Below are positions 1 to 6,217 of a stretch of DNA of 6,387 nt, piece after piece. Each line of letters opens with the position of its first letter. The first letter of the stretch is position 1. Source of the stretch: Jatrophihabitans sp. (lineage in GTDB: Bacteria > Actinomycetota > Actinomycetes > Mycobacteriales > Jatrophihabitantaceae); assembly GCA_025966255.1 (NCBI GenBank), contig JAOPVG010000323.1, forward strand, positions 1 through 6,387, in the 5' to 3' direction. The notes below the pieces were generated by a model that had not been told where the DNA came from, did not search any database, and was given only the letters and a program-made list of their open reading frames with translations. The position numbers were made by a program, and so were the translations under genes.

Positions 1-324
1 GACACGGTCACCGCCGCGTTCGTGCACTGCACCATCCCTGATCCGCCGGCCGCGCTGCGCGAGATCGCCCGAGTGCTGAAGCCGGGCGGGCGGTACCTGT
101 TCTTCGAGCACGTCCGGGCCACCGGCAGCCGCCTGCTCGCGACGGTGCAGGACGTCGTCGAACTGCCGCACACCTATATCGCGGCCGGCTGCCATCCGAA
201 CCGCCGGCTGGAGCAGCTACTGGCCGAGTCGCCGCTGTCGGTGCAGAGCCTGAAGCACGCCCGGATGCCCCGGGCGTTCCCGACCGTGCGGGCCACGATC
301 CGCGGAGTCGCCGTCGCGTCCTGA
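1..324 (+). CDS. class I SAM-dependent methyltransferase, C-terminal fragment
   Basis: The reading frame is open from the first base of the window to a TGA at 322-324, giving 107 residues; the start and the SAM-binding glycine-rich motif lie upstream of the window. What remains is the second half of a Rossmann-type methyltransferase. There is an acidic strand followed by DPPAALREIARVLKPGG, the usual 'reaction carried out by the leader of a motif VI loop' pattern of the Methyltransf_11 group, then the strand RYLFFEHVR. A CHPNRR segment near residues 60-66 of the visible part is common in small-molecule methyltransferases of this type. The substrate cannot be told. A GTG at 22 could be mistaken for a start but lies inside the domain. 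It converges on metF with a 49-base gap and has no evident tie to the carotenoid genes. I am confident of the family, not of the role. Confidence 0.85.
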   Translation, partial: DTVTAAFVHCTIPDPPAALREIARVLKPGGRYLFFEHVRATGSRLLATVQDVVELPHTYIAAGCHPNRRLEQLLAESPLSVQSLKHARMPRAFPTVRATIRGVAVAS

Positions 325-325
325 T

Positions 326-337
326 GCGACCGGTCGC
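326..337. repeat. 12-bp perfect palindrome in convergent gap
   Basis: GCGACCGGTCGC reads the same on both strands and begins one base after the stop codon of the upstream methyltransferase gene. As RNA it could fold only as a short 4-bp stem with a CCGG loop, so it is either a protein-binding dyad or chance in GC-rich DNA. Confidence 0.45.
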
Positions 338-338
338 G

Positions 339-364
339 CGTCGGAGGGTGTGCCGCGTCCGACG
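339..364. terminator. possible bidirectional terminator hairpin
   Basis: A perfect 7-bp inverted repeat, CGTCGGA (339-345) and TCCGACG (358-364), separated by 12 bases, lies between two convergent stop codons (TGA at 322-324 on +, TGA at 376-374 on -). The position fits a terminator serving both genes. There is no T tract on either side, so it would be of the U-poor kind often proposed in actinobacteria; the assignment rests on position and the repeat alone. Confidence 0.35.
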
Positions 365-373
365 GATCGGGCG

Positions 374-1258
374 TCAGAGGCGGGCGCCGAGGGCCAGGTT
401 GGCCCAGACCTCGCGCGTCGCCTTCGAGCGGTTCAGCGTGTAGAAGTGGATGCCCGGCACGCCCTCTTCGAGCAGCCGCTCGGCCAGCTTGGACGTTTCA
501 TAGATGCCCATCGCCCGCACCGACTTCGGGTCGTGCGCGACGGCCGCGAAGCGCGCGCCGAGCTTGGCCGGGAACGGTGCGCCCGAGAACTGCTCCGAGC
601 GGCGGATGATGCCCATGTTCGTCACCGGCATCAGGCCGGCGATGATCGGCACCTCGCCGCCGGCCGCGGTGACGCGGTCACGCAGGCGCAGGTAGTCATC
701 GACGACGAAGAACATCTGGGTGATCGCGTATTCGGCGCCCGCTTCGCACTTGGCGATGAACTGCGCGGTGTCGTCTTCCAACGAGACCGAGCGCGGGTGT
801 CCGTACGGGAACGCCGCCACGCCCACGCAGAAGTCGCCGTGGGCGCGCATCAACCGCACGAGATCCGAGGCGTATTCGACGCCCTCGTCGTGCTTGACCC
901 ATTCACCGTTCGGGTCGCCGGGCGGATCGCCGCGCAAGGCCAGGACGTTGGTGACACCCGCGCTGGCCAGATGACCCGCGATGGCCCGCAACTCGGCCAC
1001 CGAGTGACCGACCGCCGTCAGGTGAGCCACCGGCATCAGCGTGGTGTCGGACTCGATCTGCTCGGTGATCTCAATCGTGCGGGCGCGGGTGGATCCCCCG
1101 GCGCCGTAGGTGACGGACACGAACGAGGGACGTAGTGGTTCGAGCTCGCGGATCGTCTGCCACAGTTGGCCGTCCTCGTCGAGCGTCTTGGGCGGGAAGA
1201 ACTCGAAGGAAAACGTGGGCCCCGCCTCAGCCAGACAGTCCCGCACCGTTCGCGTCAT
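374..1258 (-). CDS. metF: methylenetetrahydrofolate reductase (MetF)
   Basis: This 294-residue protein reduces 5,10-methylenetetrahydrofolate to 5-methyltetrahydrofolate, the methyl donor for methionine synthesis, in the cytosol. It matches the family end to end and in length (E. coli MetF is 296 residues). SFEFFPPKT at 17-25 carries the catalytic Glu (E19), followed by VSVTYGAGGST at 48-57, PVAHLTAVG at 76-84, LALRGDPPG at 107-115 with the conserved Asp (D111), ITQMFF at 179-184 with the substrate-contacting Gln (Q181), and HFYTLNRS at 271-278. The key folate and catalytic positions known from E. coli MetF are therefore present. Mycobacteria are reported to have unusual flavin-free MetF variants; I cannot judge cofactor use here. 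The ATG at 1258-1256 is chosen because homology starts about 16 residues later. The frame stays open upstream to 1582, but that extension runs through crtE and looks like antisense shadow. It is divergent from crtE and has a candidate -10 (TACGCT) 7 bases before the ATG, suggesting a leaderless mRNA. Confidence 0.95.
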   Translation of the reverse strand: MTRTVRDCLAEAGPTFSFEFFPPKTLDEDGQLWQTIRELEPLRPSFVSVTYGAGGSTRARTIEITEQIESDTTLMPVAHLTAVGHSVAELRAIAGHLASAGVTNVLALRGDPPGDPNGEWVKHDEGVEYASDLVRLMRAHGDFCVGVAAFPYGHPRSVSLEDDTAQFIAKCEAGAEYAITQMFFVVDDYLRLRDRVTAAGGEVPIIAGLMPVTNMGIIRRSEQFSGAPFPAKLGARFAAVAHDPKSVRAMGIYETSKLAERLLEEGVPGIHFYTLNRSKATREVWANLALGARL

Positions 1259-1265
1259 GCCGTTC

Positions 1266-1275
1266 AGCGTAATGT
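1266..1275. promoter_or_regulatory. candidate symmetric bidirectional -10 region, metF/crtE
   Basis: Two TANNNT hexamers point in opposite directions and share one TA step at 1270-1271. On - the hexamer is TACGCT (1271 to 1266), ending 7 bases before the metF ATG. On + it is TAATGT (1270-1275), ending 8 bases before an in-frame GTG at 1284 of the prenyl synthase gene. Actinobacterial promoters with this spacing often give leaderless mRNAs. No convincing -35 hexamer was found for either direction. If the + element is real, translation of crtE probably starts at the GTG at 1284 and not at the ATG at 1272, which overlaps the hexamer. Confidence 0.35.
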
Positions 1276-2351
1276 CCGGGCGCGTGACGGCAGACTCGCC
1301 CGGACTCGTCGAGCGTGTCGATGCCGAGCTGGCCGCCTTCCTCGACGGGCGGGCCGAGTCGTTCGCGGTCTTCGGTGGCGACCTCGGGCCGCTTACCCAG
1401 GCGGCGCGCGCTTTCGTGCTCGACGGCGGCAAGCGGCTGCGACCGCGCTTCGCGTACTGGGGGTGGCGGGCGGTGCAGGACCGCGACGCCGACGATCGCG
1501 GGCTGGTCACCGCGGCCGCCAGCCTCGAACTGCTGCACGGCTGCGCGCTCGTCCACGACGATGTGATGGACGCCTCAGCCACCCGGCGCGGCCGGCCCGC
1601 TGCCCACGCCGCGTTCGCCGGACTGCATCGCGACTCGGGGTGGACGGGCGACGCCGAGGTGTTCGGGACGGCCGCGGCGATCCTGCTGGGTGATCTGTTG
1701 CTGTCGTGGGCCGACGAGATGTTCGCCGCCGCGGCGATCGTGCCGTCCTGGGCCGGGTCGGCCCGTCGCGTCTACGACGACATGCGTCAGCTTGTGATGG
1801 CCGGGCAATACCTCGACGTGCTCGTGCAGGCCCGGGCGGAGTTCTCGGCCGACGAGGCGCTGCGGGTGATCGAATTCAAGACCAGCAAGTACACCATCGA
1901 GGTCCCGCTGCATCTCGGTGCGGCGATCGGCGGCGCCGGGCCGGAGGCACTGTGGACGCTCAGTGCGTACGGACTGCCGCTGGGTGAGGCGTTCCAACTG
2001 CGCGACGACGTGCTCGGTGTGTTGGGTGATCCGGACGTCACCGGCAAGCCGGCCGGTGACGACCTGCGAGAGGGCAAGCAGACCTTGCTCACCGCACTGG
2101 CGATGCGCAACGCCGATCCCGATCAAGCCAAGCTCCTGCGCCGCGACCTCGGCAACCGCTCGCTCGACTCCGATCAGATCACCGTGCTGCGGGACGTCAT
2201 CGTCGCCACCGGCGCGCTGGAGCAGGTGGAGCACCGGATCACCGATCGCGCCGCGCAGGCTCTTGCGGCCCTCGACACCGATGCGATCAGCCTCGAGTCA
2301 CGGACGGCCCTCGGCGATCTCGTCGGCGCCGCGACGCGTCGCCGGACCTGA
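1272..2351 (+). CDS. crtE: polyprenyl diphosphate synthase, probable GGPP synthase (CrtE/IdsA type)
   Basis: This trans-prenyltransferase of the isoprenoid synthase all-alpha fold (359 residues from the ATG at 1272) is expected to condense isopentenyl diphosphate with allylic diphosphates, giving geranylgeranyl diphosphate for CrtB. GGKRLRP at 52-58 is the diphosphate-binding entry motif. The first Asp-rich motif is DDVMD at 96-100, preceded by LLHGCALVH. FKTSKYTIE at 202-210 contains the conserved Lys-Thr. The second Asp-rich motif is DDVLG at 245-249, with Gly in place of the last Asp, and GKPAGDDLREGK follows at 258-269. The Gly variant is common in actinobacterial IdsA-like enzymes. Divergent linkage to metF recalls idsA genes of Mycobacterium and Corynebacterium, so idsA2 is an equally fair name; the carotenoid neighbours favour crtE. 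Product length (C20 or longer) is inferred from context. The start is uncertain: ATG 1257, ATG 1272 and GTG 1284 are all in frame and none has a clear ribosome site. ATG 1257 would overlap the metF start codon. Confidence 0.92.
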   Translation: MSGRVTADSPGLVERVDAELAAFLDGRAESFAVFGGDLGPLTQAARAFVLDGGKRLRPRFAYWGWRAVQDRDADDRGLVTAAASLELLHGCALVHDDVMDASATRRGRPAAHAAFAGLHRDSGWTGDAEVFGTAAAILLGDLLLSWADEMFAAAAIVPSWAGSARRVYDDMRQLVMAGQYLDVLVQARAEFSADEALRVIEFKTSKYTIEVPLHLGAAIGGAGPEALWTLSAYGLPLGEAFQLRDDVLGVLGDPDVTGKPAGDDLREGKQTLLTALAMRNADPDQAKLLRRDLGNRSLDSDQITVLRDVIVATGALEQVEHRITDRAAQALAALDTDAISLESRTALGDLVGAATRRRT

Positions 2352-2356
2352 GTGCC

Positions 2357-3145
2357 ATGACCGACGAGGGTTACCTGTTGGACAACCGCGTCGCCGCGGC
2401 CGGTGATCGGTTCACCGCGCTGGCGCAGTTGTTCGACCCGGTGACGCTGCGGCATGTCGACGCCCTCGGCATCACCTCCGGCTGGCGTTGTTGGGAGGTC
2501 GGCGCGGGCGGGCCGTCGGTGCCGGACGCGCTCGCCGAACGGGTCGGCCCGACCGGCGAGGTGCTGGCCACTGACATCGACACGTCGTGGCTGCCCGACG
2601 GCGCCGGCTACGAGGTGCGCCGCCACGACGTGGGTGCGGAGGCGCCGCCGAACGGACCGTTCGACCTGATCCATGCCCGGCTCGTCCTGGTGCACGTGCC
2701 GCATCGCGCAGCGGCGCTCGAGGCGATGATGTCCGTGCTCCGCCCCGGCGGGTGGCTGCTGCTCGAGGACGCCGACCCGGCGCTGCAGCCCAGGCTGTGT
2801 CCGGACGAAACCGGGCCGGCGGAGGTCCTGGCGAACCGGCTGCGGTCCGGGTTCCGCGAGCTGATGGCCGCGCGCGGCGCCGATCTCGCGTTCGGGCGGA
2901 CGCTCCCCCGGTTGCTGCGAGCGGCGGGACTCCAAGACGTCCAGGCCGACGCGTACTTCCCGATCACCTCGCCGGCGTGTGCCGCCCTGGAGGCGGCGAC
3001 GATCGCCCACATCCGCGACGGACTCGTCACGGCGGGATTGGCCACCCAGGCCGAACTCGACGAGCACCTGACCAACGTGGCCACGGGCACCCTTGATCTG
3101 GCCACCGCTCCGATGATTTCCACGTGGGGGCGTCGGCCGAGCTGA
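2357..3145 (+). CDS. SAM-dependent methyltransferase in the carotenoid cluster
   Basis: This is a complete 262-residue class I methyltransferase of the Rossmann type. Motif I is CWEVGAGGPSVPDAL at 45-59, with the SAM-binding EVGAGG at 47-52. The acidic end of strand 2 is ATDID at 71-75, and the next conserved Asp is HDVG at 90-93. Motif IV is FDLIHAR at 102-108, and VLRPGGWLLLED at 127-138 is the post-motif loop and strand. The C-terminal third (about 140-262) would form the substrate-binding cap and gives no hint of the substrate. There is no signal peptide or membrane segment, so it should be cytosolic. It starts 5 bases after the crtE stop with no separate promoter visible, so it is probably cotranscribed and translationally coupled with crtE. 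Streptomyces carotenoid clusters contain a methyltransferase of unclear function (crtT), which is a parallel in context only; I did not establish homology. Possible roles include modifying a carotenoid end group or a quinone, both speculative. Confidence 0.88.
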   Translation: MTDEGYLLDNRVAAAGDRFTALAQLFDPVTLRHVDALGITSGWRCWEVGAGGPSVPDALAERVGPTGEVLATDIDTSWLPDGAGYEVRRHDVGAEAPPNGPFDLIHARLVLVHVPHRAAALEAMMSVLRPGGWLLLEDADPALQPRLCPDETGPAEVLANRLRSGFRELMAARGADLAFGRTLPRLLRAAGLQDVQADAYFPITSPACAALEAATIAHIRDGLVTAGLATQAELDEHLTNVATGTLDLATAPMISTWGRRPS

Positions 3146-3163
3146 AATGTCGGGATCTGCCTC

Positions 3164-3169
3164 TACCGT
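3164..3169 (+). promoter_or_regulatory. candidate -10 element for the DinB-family gene
   Basis: TACCGT fits the actinobacterial TANNNT consensus and ends exactly 6 bases before the ATG at 3176, which would place the start of transcription on the A of the start codon. CTGAAA at 3142-3147 resembles a -35 (four of six bases of TTGACA) with a 16-base spacer. The 30-base gap shows no Shine-Dalgarno sequence, in keeping with a leaderless mRNA. Confidence 0.45.
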
Positions 3170-3175
3170 TTCCGC

Positions 3176-3700
3176 ATGGCAACCGACCTGATCCCGCTGC
3201 TGTTCACCGGTGTCGACGACGCCACCACCCGGCTCCGCGAACGGCTGGCCGGCCTGACCACCCGCGAGTACCTCTGGGAACCGGTCACCGATGTCTGGAC
3301 GGTCCGGCCCGACGGCGACCGGTGGTTGGTCGACGCCCACGAAAGGGCTCCGGAACCCGCACCCGTGCCCACCATCGCCTGGCGGCTGTGGCACATCGCG
3401 TCCGACTGCCTGGCCACCTACGCGTCGCGGTCGCTGGGCAGTTGGCCGTTGCGGGTTCAGGGCCGCGAGTGGTACGGCCAGGTCGCGCCCGCCCTCGAGG
3501 CGCTGGACCTCGCCGTCGCGACGTTTCGAGATCGGGTGACGGCCCTGGGTGAGGACGGCGTCCGGCAGCCGCTCGGGCCGGCGTGGGGGCCCTACGCCGA
3601 CGACTCGTGGGCCGCCCTCGTGGTCCACGCGCAGGACGAGCTCGCTCATCACGGGGCGGAGGTGGCGCTGCTGAGGGATCTGTACCTGCGTCTTGGCTGA
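3176..3700 (+). CDS. DinB-superfamily protein (putative metal- or thiol-dependent enzyme)
   Basis: This 174-residue protein has the layout of a DinB-like four-helix bundle. A first helix starts near residue 5, RLWHIA at 70-75 contributes a buried His (H73), and the last helix carries HAQDELAHHGAEVALLRDLY at 151-170, a pattern common in actinobacterial DinB-like proteins. In this superfamily a divalent metal is typically held by three His or similar residues; here H73 and H158 or H159 are likely ligands, with E155 or H151 as the third. The insertion DGDRWLVDAHERAPEP at 47-62 is a long polar loop before the second helix. Some actinobacterial members are mycothiol-dependent transferases or isomerases, but nothing seen assigns such a reaction here. 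It lies 30 bases after the methyltransferase and 66 bases before crtI, apparently with its own promoter. The ATG at 3176 is the natural start. No function is claimed beyond the fold. Confidence 0.8.
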   Translation: MATDLIPLLFTGVDDATTRLRERLAGLTTREYLWEPVTDVWTVRPDGDRWLVDAHERAPEPAPVPTIAWRLWHIASDCLATYASRSLGSWPLRVQGREWYGQVAPALEALDLAVATFRDRVTALGEDGVRQPLGPAWGPYADDSWAALVVHAQDELAHHGAEVALLRDLYLRLG

Positions 3701-3711
3701 CGGGGCGGTCA

Positions 3712-3748
3712 CCGTCGCTCGTCCCCTGGCGCTGCGGGGCGGCGACGG
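3712..3748 (+). other. inverted repeat between the DinB gene and crtI
   Basis: CCGTCGC (3712-3718) and GCGACGG (3742-3748) are a perfect 7-bp inverted repeat with a 23-base loop. Inside it CCCC (3723-3726) can pair with GGGG (3736-3739), so the RNA could form a longer two-part stem. It begins 11 bases after the DinB stop codon and ends 4 bases before the candidate crtI -10. It may terminate the DinB transcript, act as an operator over the crtI -35 region, or be chance in GC-rich DNA. There is no T tract. Confidence 0.35.
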
Positions 3749-3752
3749 CAAG

Positions 3753-3758
3753 TAGCGT
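3753..3758 (+). promoter_or_regulatory. candidate -10 element for crtI-crtB
   Basis: TAGCGT matches TANNNT and ends 8 bases before the crtI ATG at 3767, leaving no space for an untranslated leader of useful length. No clear -35 hexamer is seen 15-19 bases upstream, where the DNA belongs to the inverted repeat at 3712-3748. The same arrangement recurs at metF and at the DinB gene. Confidence 0.4.
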
Positions 3759-3766
3759 CGGCGCTG

Positions 3767-5260
3767 ATGCGCACCGTCTCCGGATCCAGCGACACCGTCG
3801 TCATCGTGGGCGCCGGACTCGGGGGGCTGTCCGCGGCCCTGCATCTTGCCGGCGCGGGCCGGCACGTCACCGTCGTCGAGCGGGAAGCCGTTCCCGGCGG
3901 ACGGTGCGGACTGGTCCAGAGCCACGGCTACCGCTTCGACACCGGGCCGACCGTACTGACGATGCCTGATCTGCTCGCCCAGTCGTTTGCGGCCGTCGGC
4001 GAGGAACTCAGCGCGTGGCTCACCCTGCTCCGGCTCGATCCGGCCTACCGCGCGCGCTTCGCCGACGGCACGACGATCGACGTCCGCGCCGAGGTCGACG
4101 ACATGGCCGACGAGATCGCGAACACCTGTGGGCGCAAGGACGCCGACGGCTACCGGCGCTACGTCGCGTTCCTGCGCGAGCTGTACCGCATCGAGATGCC
4201 GCACTTCATCGACCGCAACCTCGACTCCCCGGTCCAGATGCTCGGCGTGCCGCTGGCCCGGCTGGTCGCAATGGGCGGGTTCGGCCGGCTCGGCCGCAAG
4301 GTTGCGCGCTACCTCGACGACGAGCGGCTGCAACGGCTGTTCTCCTTCCAGGCGATGTACGCGGGCCTGGCCCCGGCCCAAGCCCTCGCCATCTACGCGG
4401 TGATCACGTACATGGACTCGGTGCAGGGCGTGTACTTCCCCGAGGGCGGCATGCACGCCGTGCCCCGCGCGATGGCCGCGGCCGCGAACGCGCACGGCGT
4501 GACGTTCCGTTACCGCACGACCGTCGCCAAGGTGGACGTGTCGAGTGGGCGGGCCTGTGGCGTGATCACGACCGACGGCGAACGCATCCCGGCCGACGTC
4601 GTGGTCGTCAACGCCGACCTGCCCACGGCCTACGGCGAACTGCTCCCGCCCGGCTCGGCGCCGCGACGCCTGCACCGGCTGCGCTACTCACCGTCGGCGG
4701 TGGTGTTGCACGCCGGTTCCAGCGCGGAGTATCCCGATGCCTCCCACCACACCATCAACTTCGGCGCCGCGTGGGACTCGACGTTCGAGGAGATCATCAG
4801 CCGCGGCCAGGTGATGAGCGACCCGTCGTTCCTGCTGACCACGCCCACCCGCACCGATCCGTCACTCGCGCCAGTCGGTCGGCAGACCCACTACGTGCTC
4901 TTCCCCGCACCGAACCTGACCGGCAACGTCGACTGGGTGCGGCGGCGAGGCGCGTACCGCGATCACATGGTCGCGACGCTGGAGAAGCGGGGCTACCGCG
5001 GTTTCGGTGACGGCATCGAGACCGAGTACCTCGTCACCCCGGCCGATTGGCGGGCCCAGGGACTCGCCAAGGGCGCGCCCTTCGCTGCGGCGCACACGTT
5101 CACCCAGACCGGTCCGTTCCGGGCCCCGACCCTCGACCGGCACATCGACAACCTCGTCTTCTGCGGCTCGAACACCCAGCCCGGGGTCGGGGTGCCGATG
5201 GTGCTCGTGTCGGGACGGCTGGCGGCCGAGCGCATCACCGGCCCGCGGCGGCAACGATGA
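3767..5260 (+). CDS. crtI: phytoene desaturase (CrtI)
   Basis: This 497-residue FAD-dependent desaturase converts phytoene stepwise to lycopene, probably at the membrane surface. The N terminus is the dinucleotide-binding fold: VVIVGAGLGGLSAALHL at 11-27 with GxGxxG at 15-20, ending in the acidic VVERE at 36-40, followed by PGGRC at 43-47. GYRFDTGPTVLTMP at 54-67 is the signature stretch of CrtI-type enzymes. The middle part (about 130-220) holds the helices for the hydrophobic substrate. The C-terminal carotenoid desaturase signature runs from 462 to 491, with VFCGSNTQPGVGVPMVL showing the second FAD-contacting region. Length agrees with bacterial CrtI (about 490-510). It overlaps crtB by 4 bases (ATGA at 5257-5260), typical translational coupling, and has its own candidate promoter at 3753. 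The number of desaturation steps cannot be read from sequence; four (lycopene) is expected because a lycopene cyclase follows. The relatives CrtN and CrtD are less likely next to crtB. Confidence 0.95.
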   Translation: MRTVSGSSDTVVIVGAGLGGLSAALHLAGAGRHVTVVEREAVPGGRCGLVQSHGYRFDTGPTVLTMPDLLAQSFAAVGEELSAWLTLLRLDPAYRARFADGTTIDVRAEVDDMADEIANTCGRKDADGYRRYVAFLRELYRIEMPHFIDRNLDSPVQMLGVPLARLVAMGGFGRLGRKVARYLDDERLQRLFSFQAMYAGLAPAQALAIYAVITYMDSVQGVYFPEGGMHAVPRAMAAAANAHGVTFRYRTTVAKVDVSSGRACGVITTDGERIPADVVVVNADLPTAYGELLPPGSAPRRLHRLRYSPSAVVLHAGSSAEYPDASHHTINFGAAWDSTFEEIISRGQVMSDPSFLLTTPTRTDPSLAPVGRQTHYVLFPAPNLTGNVDWVRRRGAYRDHMVATLEKRGYRGFGDGIETEYLVTPADWRAQGLAKGAPFAAAHTFTQTGPFRAPTLDRHIDNLVFCGSNTQPGVGVPMVLVSGRLAAERITGPRRQR

Positions 5261-6201
5261 GCGCTCGCGCGGTCGGCACCAAGCGGGAATTGGATGCGGC
5301 CGGTATCACCGGTGCGGCGCTGCGGGCGAGCTATGCCCGCTGCCGCGCGATCAACGCCGAGCATGGCAAGACCTACTTCCTGGCCACGGTGTTGCTACCG
5401 CCGGGCAAACGTCCGTTCGTCCATGCGCTGTACGGCTTCGCCCGGCAGGTCGACGACATCGTCGACGACCTCTCGCCCGCGATGTCGGCCGAGCAGCGCG
5501 CCGCCCGGCTCACCGACTGGAGCGCTGATTTCCTCGCCGACCTCGACTGGGGCGCCACGAGTGACCCGGTGAGCCGGGCCGTCATCGACACGATCGAGCG
5601 TTGGTCGATCCCACCGGGCTACTTCGCCGACTTCCTCGAGTCGATGCGGATGGACCTCACCGTGACCTCCTACGCGACCTACGACGACCTGGCCAAGTAC
5701 ATGTGGGGGTCGGCGGCGGTCATCGGTCTGCAGATGCTGCCCATCCTGGGCCGCCGCGACAACGCGGTCCGGTGGGACGTGCTGGAATCGCACGCAATCG
5801 CGCTCGGCACCGCCTTTCAGCTGACGAACTTCATCCGCGACGTCGCCGAGGATCTGCGCCGCGGCCGGGTCTACCTGCCGCAGGAATCGCTGGACATGTT
5901 CGGCGTCGACGAGGACCGATTGCGCCGCGGGCAGGTCGACGAGCCGATCCGCAATCTGCTGGCCTGGGAGATCGAGCGGGCCCGGCAGCTCTACGCGAAG
6001 GCGGCCCCCGGCATCGAGCTCGTCCACGCCACGTCGCGCGACTGCCTGCGCACCGCCTTCACGCTCTACGCCGAGATCCTCGACGAGATCGAGCGGGCCG
6101 ACTACGACGTCTTCCACGGCCGGTTGCATGTCGGCAACCGACGCCGGGCCGCGGTCGGCCTCAGCGGTCTCCGGGGCGCGTTGGCAGCCCGGCGTCCATG
6201 A
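5257..6201 (+). CDS. crtB: phytoene synthase (CrtB)
   Basis: This 314-residue squalene/phytoene synthase family enzyme condenses two geranylgeranyl diphosphates head to head into phytoene. The first Asp-rich motif is DDIVD at 66-70, following YGFARQV. The family signature around YMWGSAAVIGLQML lies at 148-161. The second Asp-rich motif is DVAED at 195-199, within NFIRDVAEDLRRGRVYLP (191-208), where both Asp clusters bind the magnesium-diphosphates. The length is normal for bacterial CrtB. The ATG at 5257 overlaps the crtI TGA and gives the family N terminus; the same frame stays open upstream to 5047 inside crtI, but that portion has no family similarity. Translation is probably coupled to crtI. 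The stop at 6199-6201 is 16 bases from the stop of the convergent cyclase gene, leaving almost no room for a terminator. Squalene synthase (HpnD-type) is an alternative for the family but is made unlikely by crtI next door. Confidence 0.95.
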   Translation: MSARAVGTKRELDAAGITGAALRASYARCRAINAEHGKTYFLATVLLPPGKRPFVHALYGFARQVDDIVDDLSPAMSAEQRAARLTDWSADFLADLDWGATSDPVSRAVIDTIERWSIPPGYFADFLESMRMDLTVTSYATYDDLAKYMWGSAAVIGLQMLPILGRRDNAVRWDVLESHAIALGTAFQLTNFIRDVAEDLRRGRVYLPQESLDMFGVDEDRLRRGQVDEPIRNLLAWEIERARQLYAKAAPGIELVHATSRDCLRTAFTLYAEILDEIERADYDVFHGRLHVGNRRRAAVGLSGLRGALAARRP

Positions 6202-6217
6202 CCGATCGCGCCGGCGG

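Noticed and set aside
350..1135. 261-residue plus-strand frame opposite metF
   Set aside because: It is the antisense of a gene with every MetF motif; its composition (Arg, His, Val, Gly runs) is that of a GC shadow.
1259..1582. N-terminal extension of metF to a 402-residue protein
   Set aside because: The extra part is Ser/Arg/Thr-rich low-complexity, overlaps the crtE coding region, and MetF homology and length fit the start at 1258.
2174..4675. 833-residue open frame on the minus strand opposite crtE, the methyltransferase, the DinB gene and crtI
   Set aside because: It is Arg/Gly/Pro/His-rich, resembles no family I know, and lies antisense to four well-supported genes; long antisense frames are expected when third codon positions are mostly G or C.
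5047..5256. Extension of the crtB frame upstream into crtI (384 residues)
   Set aside because: The added residues have no phytoene synthase character and sit under the conserved crtI C-terminal FAD motif; the ATG at 5257 gives the family length.
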